Below are positions 19,108 through 27,631 of a DNA stretch of 64,000 nt, one piece after another. The position numbers and the translations under genes were made by a program. This DNA is from Adhaeribacter aerolatus. Lineage in GTDB: Bacteria > Bacteroidota > Bacteroidia > Cytophagales > Hymenobacteraceae. Under the pieces are notes generated by a model, which ran no database searches, was not told the DNA's origin, and saw nothing but the letters and a program-made list of their open reading frames with translations. Each line of letters begins with the position of its first letter. Within the stretch, counting starts at the first letter, position 1. The DNA lies in assembly GCF_007991635.1 (NCBI RefSeq), contig NZ_BJYS01000025.1:55768-119767 (forward strand), written 5' to 3'.

Positions 19108-19681
19108 TGAACTTATCTCAAAAGGTGATTTGGTTATAAGGCCACTTTTGGATGAAAGTCAGATTAATGAAATTACAGTTGATTTTAGATTAGGACATGA
19201 TTTTCTTGTTTCAGTTCAGAGCAGGGAACCATTTATTGATGCATCATTAAAAGAAAAGCATCAAAAGCCAATAAGTAGCTTTTTCCAAGAAACTAGAAGA
19301 AGATTAGGTGAGACTTTTATGTTGTATCCCAACCAAACTGTACTGGCCACTAGTCTTGAATATGTGAAACTGCCCAATAATGTTTATATTGATTTAAACA
19401 TGAGGAGCTCGTATACTAGATTAGGTATTACTATTTCAACAATTGTTCAGCCTGGTTATTGTGGCTGTGTTTCATTAGAACTGACTAATACTAATAAAAA
19501 CCCAATAAATTTGACGGTTGGTGCTAGAGTTTTTCAAGCGCGCTTTTTTAAACTGTCTGAACCTTCAAATTATTTTAGTCAATCAAGAAAATATATTTGC
19601 CAAGTAAGACCAGAGGCTTCCGCGGTTAATCAAGATAAAGATTTAGGAGTATTGAATAAGCTTCGAGAAGAATATGAGTAA
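19082..19681 (+). CDS. dCTP deaminase / dUTPase-fold protein
   Basis: The 199-residue protein matches the trimeric dCTP deaminase family. Arg108-Ser-Ser-Tyr-Thr-Arg113-Leu-Gly parallels the RSSLARLG phosphate-binding motif. PGYCGCVSLELTN supplies the catalytic Glu133 in the same context as Glu138 of E. coli Dcd. The segment between them is shorter than in E. coli Dcd, lacking HRID before PG. It could produce dUTP from dCTP, or dUMP if bifunctional, and so drain dCTP. It is translationally coupled to the metalloprotease-like gene by a 26-bp overlap. AT-rich codon use unlike neighbouring housekeeping genes suggests horizontal acquisition, so I do not assign the symbol dcd. Confidence 0.85.
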   Translation: MLLLKNQINELISKGDLVIRPLLDESQINEITVDFRLGHDFLVSVQSREPFIDASLKEKHQKPISSFFQETRRRLGETFMLYPNQTVLATSLEYVKLPNNVYIDLNMRSSYTRLGITISTIVQPGYCGCVSLELTNTNKNPINLTVGARVFQARFFKLSEPSNYFSQSRKYICQVRPEASAVNQDKDLGVLNKLREEYE

Positions 19682-19727
19682 CCTTCACGTTAATCATTCC
19701 CCAGTTATGCGTAGAACGTTCCTGTTG

Positions 19728-19963
19728 TGCGTAGAGTTAGCGTAGCGCTCTACGCATTTTATGGATAGCCAATCTCCCGATTGGCGTATTCGCTAATAAA
19801 ATATATAAGAAATGGCAGCCCGGCCAAACTGCTGCCTTGATTTTTAGCTACGAAAGCGTCTGTTCTATCAGCAAATAAGTTAGCAGGGCAATCACTTTTT
19901 TGGGTTCCGCCAATCAGAGATTGGCTTTCCGGACAATGCGTAGAGTGCTGCTAACTCTACGCA
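19728..19963. mobile_element. MITE-like element with long imperfect terminal inverted repeats
   Basis: The left arm 19728-19786 and right arm 19908-19963 are imperfect inverted copies. Each contains a TGCGTAGAG/CTCTACGCA hairpin and then a GCCAATC/GATTGGC hairpin, in mirrored order. The roughly 120-bp interior has no ORF but includes a GGCAGC/GCTGCC hairpin followed by TTGATTTTT (19814-19845), which may terminate transcription of the cassette. A third lone hairpin of the same family lies at 20094-20115. There is no transposase gene, so non-autonomous status is inference. Confidence 0.7.
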
Positions 19964-20052
19964 TAACCTAAGTGGTATAAATTATGGAATTGTAGGTATG
20001 GAAGCTATCGGGTACGAAAAATGGCTTGATGGCTGCCTGAACTTATTAAAAC

Positions 20053-20078
20053 AAAAAGGCGGGTTTTCCCGCCTTTCT
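20053..20078. terminator. Hairpin terminator
   Basis: AAAGGCGGG and CCCGCCTTT pair around a TTTT loop, with A- and T-rich flanks. It lies between the plus-strand cassette and the minus-strand T9SS gene and may act for both. Nearly the same stem is used after the second hsp20 gene. Confidence 0.75.
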
Positions 20079-20093
20079 GTTACTCAACTCTGT

Positions 20094-20115
20094 TGTGCGT
20101 AGCGCCCTACGCACA
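20094..20115. repeat. Third GCGTAG-family palindrome
   Basis: TGTGCGTAG and CTACGCACA form a 9-bp inverted repeat with a 4-nt centre. Its sequence matches the outer hairpin of the element at 19728-19963, with the same GTTGTGCGTAG left flank. Confidence 0.7.
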
Positions 20116-20183
20116 GCTAAGAGATTTCTGCTTTGAACATTACCCAAAGAGCCGTACCCGAACACCCGTTCTATTGCCCTCTT

Positions 20184-23100
20184 CTACCGGATAATTTCTA
20201 CCCAGCCTTTCCAGATTTGGCCTTTGGTGCTGGTTAGCTGGTAGTAGTAAATGCCATCGGAGAGGCCGGTGCCGCCCCAATTGTTCTGGTAATTTTTCTG
20301 CTCGTATACTTGCTTGCCCCAACGGTTAAATATTTTCAGGTCGGTGGGCAAGCAGGTAACGCGGGGCACAAAAGTGTCGTTCAGGCCGTCGTTGTTCGGT
20401 GTAAATACGTTGGGTACCATTTGCTTTTTTTCTACCTGCACCGCGGCAATGGGCCGCTTTAAACTACAGTTGTTGCCAAAGTAAACCGTGAGCGTGACAT
20501 CGTAAGATCCTTCGCTGGTGTATTGGTGCGTCGGAACGGCTTCGGCAGAGGTGCTGCCGTCGCCAAAATCCCAGAGGTAGCCCGTAGCACCGGTGGTAGT
20601 ATTCGTAAAGCTGGCGGTAAAAGGGGCAAAGCCCTGGAGCTGGGTTTCGGTGCCGCACTCAGTTGGCACGGCCGATGCCCGTACCTCCGGCAAAGCACTT
20701 ACCGTTACGTTTTTGGTGCTGATACCGCTGCAGGCGCCCACGGTAACAAAATACGTAAGCGCTTGCGGCCCGTTCATGCCCGATGCGGGCGTAAAAATAC
20801 CATCGGGGCTTACGCCCGTACCCGACCACGTGCCACCCGGCGGAATAATATCGGTAATAGCAAAAGCGGCCGCGCCGGGGCATAGGGCTAAATCGGGGCC
20901 CTGAGTAAACTTAACGGTGGGGTCTATTACCACGGTTTTGGTTTTGGCCACGGTGCAACTGCCACTGGTAACGGTATACGTAAGCAGATGGGTACCCACC
21001 AGCGCTTCGCTGGGCTTGAACAGGCCATTCGGGCTTACCCCTGTACCCGACCACGTGCCACCGGCCGGCGAAAAGCCACTCAGCAGGAGCGGAAAAGAGC
21101 CGGAACAAATGCGCTCATCGGGCCCGGCGGTTACCGCCGGCATTTCCGAAATAACAACCTGCTGACTAATGGTTACGGTGCAGCCCGCTGGGTCAGCGAA
21201 ACGGTAAGTAATGGTGTGGGTACCGGCGCCGGCAGTGGCCGGGGTAAAAATATTGCCGCTCATGCCGGGACCGGTAAAAGTACCGCCCGCCGGTGTGCCT
21301 ACGAGCGTAAAGGCGGTTATGGGCAAACACATTGATGGCGGCAAACCGGTAATCGCCACAGTGGGCAAAGGCAGCACGTTTATGGTTTTGGTACTGGTAC
21401 TGGTACAACTGCCGTTGGCTACGGTGTAGGTAAGGGTTTGGAGGCCTGTTAAATTTGCGTTGGGCGTAAACGTACCATTAGTCGACACACCAGGCCCCGA
21501 CCAGGTACCGCCGGTAGCCGGACTGAAACCACTAAGCTGGAAAGGGGCGGCGTTGGCGCATATTTCCTGGTCGGGTCCGGCTTCGGCCAATACAATATTA
21601 AAATCAAATTTAAAGGAGCCGTTATTACAGTTATCAGCATTATTGGTCCTGGACCAGGCGCCGGGCGTCGTGGGGAAAGCCTGACTGGCGCGGCACCCGG
21701 CACAAACGGCCTGGTACACAAAGCCGCGCTTATCGAACCGGCTGGTGCCGCCGTCTACGTGTTCACCGGAGGTAGTTGCTTGTACGCCACCAAAAAAAGT
21801 AGCGTACTCCAGGGCTTTGGCATCCCGGGACAGCAGCATTAAATAAAAGTCGTTGCCATCGGTGGTGCGCTGGTGGCCATCGTTGCTAGTCGGTAAGCCC
21901 ATGGTAGTGCCGTTGCTGTAAGGCGGATTGGCATTGGCACCGCCTCCCCAGCCGGCCACGTAAATGCGGTTGCAGTTATCTACCAGAAAAGCCGTAGGCG
22001 AGATGTTCAGCTGCGGGCTATTGGCTGTGCCAAAGGTTGTAGAAAGCAGGCTACCCGTTAAATCGTTGTTTAGTTTATGAATAAACTGCCGGCCGCCACT
22101 AACCGAATATACCCCTGCCGAAACCGGGTAATTGCCCAAGGTCTGCCCCAGCAGGTACACATTGTTTTCGCCGTCGAGTTGCACAAAATAGGTTTGGTCG
22201 TAAGCCGAAGTACCAATATAAGAAACCCGCTGCAGCGCCGAACCATTGTTATTTATTTTGGCCACAAACCCATCGGCTTGCCCGCCGCGAGAGCCCGACA
22301 GGAAAGCACCGTTGGTACCCGGTAAATCGGCACTGGTGGTACCGCCACAAATAAAAATATTATTACTTGCATCCAGTTGCACCGAATAAGCCGCATCGGC
22401 CCCGCCGCCACCCATAAAACTGCTCCATTGCACGGTCAGGGCGGGCGTAAGTTTGGCTACCACGCCATCGTTGCTGCCGCCGCCAAAGGTACTTTGAAAC
22501 CCATTAGCCACCGGGAAATTAGGAGAGCGGGTAGATGAAACAATATACACCTGGTCGGCGGCATCGGTAAAAATATCGCCCCGGAACTGGTCGCCGTAAT
22601 TTCTATCCAGCGGGTGGCGAGCGGTGGCATCCGACAAAATACCATCGTCGGCGGTGCCGCCCAAGAAAGTAGAGGCCAGCAAAGCTGAACCATCGGACCG
22701 GAGCCGGCTAATAAATAAATCGGTACCCCGATTGAATTGAATACCATTTAAAGGCATAATACTAGGGCTGCCCCCGTTAAAGCTTCGGTCGTGGGCACCG
22801 GCAGTGGTGGGGTAATTATCAGAGCCTGTAACGCCTAATATTAATAACTCGTCTTTGCTGTTTACCACCAGGCTATTGGGTACATCGCTGCGGCTGCCAC
22901 CCAGGTAGGTAGCGTACAGCAGCGAAGCAGCCCCGCTGGCATTGGTTTTATATTTTAAGATGCCAATATCCCAGCCGGTACCGGAGCCCCCGTCCGGGTT
23001 GCTGCCCCAGTCAACATCGTAAGCGCCAATGGTAGCCGGAAAGCCAAAACCCGCCACAATGCCGCCGGAATACATGTTACCTTCTTCGTCGTAGGTAGCC

Positions 23101-23948
23101 GTAAAGCCCCAGTTATCGGCTTGCGAGCCGGAGTACGACGAGAAAACCAGTACCGGATCGATTACTAGCGGTTTGTTACGGTCGTAGCCGGCCGGAAATT
23201 CAAATGTAACCACCTCGCCGTCGAGCTTAAAAAAGCAGGGTACTTCAACGGGCTGGTTGTTATAAAGCTGATACGCATACGGTTTTTGCTCTACTACTTC
23301 GGTTACCGAGGTTTTGATATGCAGTTCATTGTTCTGAATAAACAGCTTGTCGGCGCCCTGGTAACGCAGCCGGATTTGTGCCGGGTCGGCTTGGGGCTGG
23401 AGTAAAAATTCGTACTTCAGGTGGGCCGCTTTCTCGAACAGGTGCATGGTAATACCGGGGTATAAGGCTTCGTAAGTTACTTCGGCAAATGCTTTTACGC
23501 CCGTGGCCCACCGGCTGGGATCTTTACCGATGTAATAATTGCGCAGGGCTTCGCTGGCCTGCTGGCCGGTAATGGCTGCGCTGGCGGTGCCGGCTCCCTC
23601 AAAAGTCACTTTGTAAGCATGGGCCTTTATTTTATCAATAGTATTTCCGGTGTTAGCTGCCTTGGGCGTAGCGTGGGCATGGGCCAGTGTACTTTCGTCG
23701 AAAAAAGTATATACCAAACTTTTATCTTGCAGAAACAAGCGGCCACCCGGCAGCGGTGCCACAAATGCTACCGATTTGTCCCATTGGTTTTTATTCTGAA
23801 TAAATTGCAAGCTCTTTTCCGGGTGCGGCTGGTTAAGGGCGGCTGGAGCTATTTTGGCAGTGGGCTGGGTAATCTGGGCAAAATTCTGCTGACCAAAAGA
23901 AATAAAAATAAGAATTAATAAATATAACCGGGTAAAATTGTAATGCAT
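20184..23948 (-). CDS. Secreted beta-propeller/PKD protein with T9SS type B (gliding-motility-like) signal
   Basis: From ATG 23948 the protein has 1254 residues and a signal peptide (HYNFTRLYLLILIFISFGQQNFAQ); the longer frame to 24032 adds an implausible leader. An N-terminal DUF7948-like domain (to about 270) precedes SBBP-type beta-propeller repeats with recurring YLGG, FLGGTADDG and FGGVQAT motifs (about 270-800). Four Ig-like units with GGTWSGTGVSPNG-type text follow (about 830-1100). A PKD domain (WDFGDGSTS) and the type B sorting domain (NVFTPNNDGLNDTF, FNRWGKQVYE, ending GWVEIIR) complete it. It should be exported by T9SS to the cell surface or medium. Function is unknown; adhesion is possible. 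Confidence 0.9.
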   Translation of the reverse strand: MHYNFTRLYLLILIFISFGQQNFAQITQPTAKIAPAALNQPHPEKSLQFIQNKNQWDKSVAFVAPLPGGRLFLQDKSLVYTFFDESTLAHAHATPKAANTGNTIDKIKAHAYKVTFEGAGTASAAITGQQASEALRNYYIGKDPSRWATGVKAFAEVTYEALYPGITMHLFEKAAHLKYEFLLQPQADPAQIRLRYQGADKLFIQNNELHIKTSVTEVVEQKPYAYQLYNNQPVEVPCFFKLDGEVVTFEFPAGYDRNKPLVIDPVLVFSSYSGSQADNWGFTATYDEEGNMYSGGIVAGFGFPATIGAYDVDWGSNPDGGSGTGWDIGILKYKTNASGAASLLYATYLGGSRSDVPNSLVVNSKDELLILGVTGSDNYPTTAGAHDRSFNGGSPSIMPLNGIQFNRGTDLFISRLRSDGSALLASTFLGGTADDGILSDATARHPLDRNYGDQFRGDIFTDAADQVYIVSSTRSPNFPVANGFQSTFGGGSNDGVVAKLTPALTVQWSSFMGGGGADAAYSVQLDASNNIFICGGTTSADLPGTNGAFLSGSRGGQADGFVAKINNNGSALQRVSYIGTSAYDQTYFVQLDGENNVYLLGQTLGNYPVSAGVYSVSGGRQFIHKLNNDLTGSLLSTTFGTANSPQLNISPTAFLVDNCNRIYVAGWGGGANANPPYSNGTTMGLPTSNDGHQRTTDGNDFYLMLLSRDAKALEYATFFGGVQATTSGEHVDGGTSRFDKRGFVYQAVCAGCRASQAFPTTPGAWSRTNNADNCNNGSFKFDFNIVLAEAGPDQEICANAAPFQLSGFSPATGGTWSGPGVSTNGTFTPNANLTGLQTLTYTVANGSCTSTSTKTINVLPLPTVAITGLPPSMCLPITAFTLVGTPAGGTFTGPGMSGNIFTPATAGAGTHTITYRFADPAGCTVTISQQVVISEMPAVTAGPDERICSGSFPLLLSGFSPAGGTWSGTGVSPNGLFKPSEALVGTHLLTYTVTSGSCTVAKTKTVVIDPTVKFTQGPDLALCPGAAAFAITDIIPPGGTWSGTGVSPDGIFTPASGMNGPQALTYFVTVGACSGISTKNVTVSALPEVRASAVPTECGTETQLQGFAPFTASFTNTTTGATGYLWDFGDGSTSAEAVPTHQYTSEGSYDVTLTVYFGNNCSLKRPIAAVQVEKKQMVPNVFTPNNDGLNDTFVPRVTCLPTDLKIFNRWGKQVYEQKNYQNNWGGTGLSDGIYYYQLTSTKGQIWKGWVEIIR

Positions 23949-24192
23949 ATATAATAAATCTGAATTATAAAGATAAAGAAGTTTTTGGTGCAGGGTTTCT
24001 TTTTTAAAAACACATTTATTACTGCCTCCCAACTGCTACTTACAAGAGTCCTGCGAACCCTGTTTAGGTTGCCTGCCTTGGTTAAAGAGGTAAATAAAAT
24101 CAGGCTTATTGCTAATTCTTTTGCCTTGTAAGTGAAATACTTATAGAAAAAAGTTTATACCGAAGCAACGTGCCGGCTTACAATGGCATTCC

Positions 24193-24200
24193 TATCTTTG
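24193..24200 (+). promoter_or_regulatory. Predicted -7 element of the sigma-factor operon
   Basis: TATCTTTG matches TAnnTTTG, without a good -33 box. The start near 24207 would leave a leader of about 22 nt to the TTG start codon at 24229. Confidence 0.4.
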
Positions 24201-24228
24201 AGAACGGTTGTAAACCCCAAATTAAGAT

Positions 24229-24771
24229 TTGAAAGGAGAAAAATTAATAAAGCTGTGTCAGCAAGGCGATGCCCGGGCCCAGAAATGCCTGTACGATGCT
24301 TATGCCACGCCCATGTTCCGGCTTTGTCTCCGTTACATCCGCAACCAGGGTGAAGCCGAAGATACTTTCATAAAGGGGTTTCATAAAGTGCTGGCCAATA
24401 TTAACCAGTTGCTTTACCGCGACGACAAAAGTCTGGATGGCTGGATTAAAAAGATAATGGTAAACGAGTGCCTGATGGTTTTACGGAAGTCGAACAACTT
24501 TCATTTAACCTCTATTTCGAATGATTTGGAATTGCCGGCGGACTTTTCGCTGGACAGTAATTTATCAGCCGAAGCTATTTATGCCCTGGTACTGGAGTTG
24601 CCCACGGGTTACCGGACGGTGTTTAACCTGTATGTACTGGAAGGTTACAGCCACAAAGAAATAGCTACGCAATTAGAGATTAGCGAATTAACCTCCCGCT
24701 CGCAGTTAAGTAAAGCCAAAGCCATGCTGCGGGAGTTACTCACCAAAAACAACCTGAAATATGCCATCTGA
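24229..24771 (+). CDS. ECF-type RNA polymerase sigma factor
   Basis: The 180-residue sigma-70-family factor shows region 2 (FRLCLRYIRNQGEAEDTFIKGFHKVLANI, about 30-60). Region 4 (LPTGYRTVFNLYVLEGYSHKEIATQLEISELTSRSQLSKAKAML, about 123-170) contains the helix-turn-helix for the -35 element. No region 1.1 or 3 is present. The start codon appears to be TTG (24229), placed just after a predicted -7 element; no upstream in-frame ATG fits. The gene overlaps the following membrane-protein gene by 11 bp, the arrangement expected of a sigma/anti-sigma pair. The regulon is unknown. Confidence 0.88.
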   Translation: MKGEKLIKLCQQGDARAQKCLYDAYATPMFRLCLRYIRNQGEAEDTFIKGFHKVLANINQLLYRDDKSLDGWIKKIMVNECLMVLRKSNNFHLTSISNDLELPADFSLDSNLSAEAIYALVLELPTGYRTVFNLYVLEGYSHKEIATQLEISELTSRSQLSKAKAMLRELLTKNNLKYAI

Positions 24772-25522
24772 TAACCTGGAAAAATATATTAAAGAAAAGA
24801 TGGCGGCGGTAGAGCACACCCCGCCGCCCGGCACCACCTGGAACCCGGAAGCTGCCTGGCTCAAACTGCAGCAACAACCGGTGCGTACCCGCCAAAAAAG
24901 AAATAATTGGTTCTCTTACGCAGCGGCTGTTTTAGTATTGGCTTTGTTAGTGGGTTTAATAGGGCTATACTTGGTTTCTACACCACCAGATGACGAAGTA
25001 ACGGCGGCAACCACCCCCGCTACCGAAATATTAATCCCTGCTGAGCCAACTGAAATTACGGCTGAAAAACTGACTAAACACCAGGCTAATAATATTTCTC
25101 CAAAAGAGAAAGCTGTTGAACTTCCGCCTCAGCTTGCTTTGGTTAAAGCAATTAAACGTTCTACGAAATCACCGTTTCTTTCCGTTACCAGCACTAGAAA
25201 GGAATCTACTTCAGTTACGGTTCCGGCCAGCGATCCGAATGCACAATCAGCTGAAGCGGCGGTCGGAAGTGAGGTAATAGCGACAACTGAAGAAGTGAAA
25301 GTGGCCGAAACGCCCGCGCAGCCTTTAAAAATTACGGTGGTGTTAGGCAAAAATTCTACGGCTAAAATGCTAAACCATACAGCGGATAATTTACCGGCTG
25401 CTAAAAGAAAAACACGTCTGCGCCTGAATATTCCAGGTCCGGAAAGTACCGATAAAAGCCACTTAGCCTTAACCGACAGCGCTTACCAGCCCCTGAAACT
25501 ACAAGCCCAAATAGACCTATAA
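24761..25522 (+). CDS. Single-pass membrane protein, likely anti-sigma factor
   Basis: The 253-residue protein has a cytoplasmic N-terminal stretch (about 1-46), one transmembrane helix (WFSYAAAVLVLALLVGLIGLY, about 47-68) and a long low-complexity periplasmic part rich in Thr, Ala, Glu and Lys. It starts inside the sigma-factor gene, 11 bp before its stop. Topology and position are those of anti-sigma factors, but I see no ZAS zinc motif (HxxxCxxC), so the assignment rests on context. The periplasmic tail could be the target of regulated proteolysis. Confidence 0.65.
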   Translation: MPSDNLEKYIKEKMAAVEHTPPPGTTWNPEAAWLKLQQQPVRTRQKRNNWFSYAAAVLVLALLVGLIGLYLVSTPPDDEVTAATTPATEILIPAEPTEITAEKLTKHQANNISPKEKAVELPPQLALVKAIKRSTKSPFLSVTSTRKESTSVTVPASDPNAQSAEAAVGSEVIATTEEVKVAETPAQPLKITVVLGKNSTAKMLNHTADNLPAAKRKTRLRLNIPGPESTDKSHLALTDSAYQPLKLQAQIDL

Positions 25523-25545
25523 TTTAACCCTTAATTTATAATCAA

Positions 25546-26289
25546 ATGAATAACCGACATTTTATCTCGGCAGGAATTTTTATGCTCTTTTTTTACTGTC
25601 CCGCTGCTTTGGCGCAAACCCAAATTCGGCACAATACGCAAGCCAAACAAGATTCGGTAGTGATTGAGTTGCCCAATAATATTAAGCTGCTGTTAATAAC
25701 CGATGATGTAACCAAACTACAGCAATTGGAGAAAATGAGCCTCGACTCGGTAGTAAGAGATTTGAACCGGCAAGTGCAGGAGGCTACCGGTAAAACACCC
25801 GCAACACCCCCCGATACGACGAATAAAGAGAAAAATAAGCCTGATTTGCGCTACGATGTAAGTTATAAACGCAAGAACGACCAGTTAGCCTTAACGCTGG
25901 GTGCCGGAGCCGGGTTAATCCGGAGCCAGTTGGTACCCAAGTTATCGCCAACTATTGCGCTTAAACGCAAGCGCATGGAATATTCTATCACTTACGATAT
26001 GAACTATTTTTTTGAACGACAGGAAAACCGGCAATATAAATTATACCTGAATACCTTCCTGGATTTTGGCATAGGTACCAAGCTTTTTAACCGCCCCAAC
26101 GATGTTGATGTTTATCAGAAACTTACCATTGGCTATTTAATTCACAGCAAAGGCGATTATTTTGGTAAAAACACCTTTAAACTGTCTTACTCTTACCCCA
26201 TTACTAATAAATCTATAAGACTGATGCCCGAATTATATATTACAAATAATTTCAAATCTATTTTCCCAGGTATCAGTATTAATTTTTAA
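25546..26289 (+). CDS. Secreted hypothetical protein, third gene of the sigma operon
   Basis: The 247-residue protein has a signal peptide (FISAGIFMLFFYCPAALAQ). A short helical region holds LLITDDVTKLQQLEKMSL, and a Pro/Thr-rich linker lies near 85-97. From about residue 105 it is beta-rich with alternating hydrophobic residues (LALTLGAGAGLIRSQL, MEYSITYDMNYFF, NTFLDFGIGT) and ends in ISINF, as many outer-membrane barrels end in an aromatic residue. It follows the anti-sigma-like gene by 23 bp and precedes a terminator, so it is likely co-expressed and may be part of the sensing circuit. I do not recognise a family. Confidence 0.7.
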   Translation: MNNRHFISAGIFMLFFYCPAALAQTQIRHNTQAKQDSVVIELPNNIKLLLITDDVTKLQQLEKMSLDSVVRDLNRQVQEATGKTPATPPDTTNKEKNKPDLRYDVSYKRKNDQLALTLGAGAGLIRSQLVPKLSPTIALKRKRMEYSITYDMNYFFERQENRQYKLYLNTFLDFGIGTKLFNRPNDVDVYQKLTIGYLIHSKGDYFGKNTFKLSYSYPITNKSIRLMPELYITNNFKSIFPGISINF

Positions 26290-26305
26290 CCGGCTTAACT
26301 AAAAA

Positions 26306-26330
26306 TAAAGGCGCTCCCGGAGCGCCTTTA
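26306..26330. terminator. Bidirectional terminator between sigma operon and hsp20
   Basis: An 11-bp perfect stem, TAAAGGCGCTC with GAGCGCCTTTA, has a CCG loop and sits between convergent genes. Confidence 0.82.
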
Positions 26331-26355
26331 TACCTATAATTTAGGTGCAGCTAAC

Positions 26356-26937
26356 TTACTTGGGGCTTTTCGATTTTTTCTGTTGCTGGTCGATGCTAAT
26401 GGTTTGACCAGGCTTACCATTCTCCCCGGACTGATTATTTAGCTGCGCGTTGTTAGCGGAGGCGTTTTGCCCCTGTTCTACCCGGGTTTGGGTAGTTCCT
26501 TCTTTAATCTGTATTTGATGTTTTTGCGTTTTTTGTCTGTCTTTCGGTACGGTTAACCGCAATATGCCATCCTGAAACTCGGCGCTGATGGCATTCGGAT
26601 CAATATTATTGGGTAACTGGAAAGACCGGGAGAAAGAACCGTACTGCGATTCAACTATCTGATAACGCTTGTTGGTATTTTCGTTCCGGAACTTTCTTTC
26701 GCCCGAAACAGTCAGACGACCTTCCTGCAACTCAATATTAATTTCTTCTTTTTTAAGTCCAGGTAAGGTTAATTCTATTTCGTAGCCGTTTTCGGTTTCG
26801 CAGGCATCTACCTGCGGATTAAAATCGGCCATGCGCCGGCGCTGGTTAACCGAATCCTGAAAGAAACGGTCGATCATGGAGCTGAAGGTGGGCGGAACAA
26901 AATCATCCATTAAACCACCAAATTTCTGAATTGCCAT
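26356..26937 (-). CDS. Hsp20/alpha-crystallin small heat-shock protein (copy 1)
   Basis: This ATP-independent holdase has 193 residues from ATG 26937. A short N-terminal arm precedes the alpha-crystallin domain (about 43-140) with NGYEIELTLPGLKKEEINIEL and DGILRLTVPKD. A long Asn/Gln/Lys-rich tail is unusual for the family. I prefer ATG 26937 to the track ATG at 26952: AAGGAGGTT stands 5 nt before it, a strong Shine-Dalgarno that is rare in this window, and the first ATG would overlap that site. A second Hsp20 lies 13 kb away (40016-40471) with a similar ribosome-binding site. It is probably heat- or stress-induced; no housekeeping promoter was seen upstream. Confidence 0.92.
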   Translation of the reverse strand: MAIQKFGGLMDDFVPPTFSSMIDRFFQDSVNQRRRMADFNPQVDACETENGYEIELTLPGLKKEEINIELQEGRLTVSGERKFRNENTNKRYQIVESQYGSFSRSFQLPNNIDPNAISAEFQDGILRLTVPKDRQKTQKHQIQIKEGTTQTRVEQGQNASANNAQLNNQSGENGKPGQTISIDQQQKKSKSPK

Positions 26938-26952
26938 AGTAACCTCCTTCAT
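26938..26952 (-). promoter_or_regulatory. Strong Shine-Dalgarno of hsp20 copy 1
   Basis: AAGGAGGTT is followed by ACT and then the ATG at 26937. Most genes here have no such site, so its presence decides the start codon. Confidence 0.75.
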
Positions 26953-27154
26953 TAATAGTTAAACAATTCTGAAAAACCACTAAATATAAAGTATACTAAA
27001 AGCTGTAAATAACTATTTATTTTACAAGCATAAATACTGAGGAGAAAAGAAAAATGTTGCAGCTAAAAGCCAGAATTATAAAGGCTTATAACCATTTTAG
27101 AGAAAGCAGCATACCTTAAAAACCGCCACTACCGCAGCTCTCTTGCTGTTTTAT

Positions 27155-27529
27155 TTACGGCCTTCTGATTACTTTAATCGTAACCGGAACGACACCACTT
27201 TGCACCATATCCAGGCGCCGGGCGGCAGCCAGCGATAAATCCAGTATCCGGTTCCTGCTGTGCGGACCCCGGTCGGTAATTTTAACTTTCACGGTTCGGC
27301 CGTTTTCCTGGTTTTTTACCTTTACTTTCGTGCCAAATGGCAAGGTATTGTGCGCGGCCGTAAGTTTTCTTTTCCGATAAGGCTGACCGTTCGCCATTTT
27401 CTTCCCCTGAAATTTATTGCTGTAAAAAGAGGCATTACCAGTTTGGGTAAAGGCCCGGCTGCCGGTGCAGCTTGCCATTACCAGTAATATCAACCCCAGA
27501 AACAACCATCTGAATTTTAAAACGCTCAT
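27155..27529 (-). CDS. RlpA-like double-psi beta-barrel lipoprotein
   Basis: The 124-residue protein has a lipoprotein signal (LLVMASC, lipobox cysteine near residue 21) and then a complete RlpA-type DPBB domain. The signatures are GNASFYSNKFQGKKMANG, KLTAAHNTLPFGTKVKVKN, VKVKITDRGPH, and SRNRILDLSLAAARRLDM. RlpA of Pseudomonas is a lytic transglycosylase acting on denuded septal glycan; this short member lacks the C-terminal SPOR domain. It likely acts in the periplasm on peptidoglycan. The gene stands alone, divergent from a small plus-strand hypothetical gene. Confidence 0.92.
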   Translation of the reverse strand: MSVLKFRWLFLGLILLVMASCTGSRAFTQTGNASFYSNKFQGKKMANGQPYRKRKLTAAHNTLPFGTKVKVKNQENGRTVKVKITDRGPHSRNRILDLSLAAARRLDMVQSGVVPVTIKVIRRP

Positions 27530-27631
27530 ACCCCAAAAACAAGCATATTATATGGCCCGGCTAAAAACCCAGCCATAAACCAGGCGTAAAATTAATCTAA
27601 AATATTTTGGATTGTTGTTAAATTACTAAAT

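Noticed and set aside
27040..27080. Sigma-54-like element upstream of hsp20 copy 1 on the minus strand
   Set aside because: GG and GC are one base too close, so the match to the -24/-12 geometry fails.
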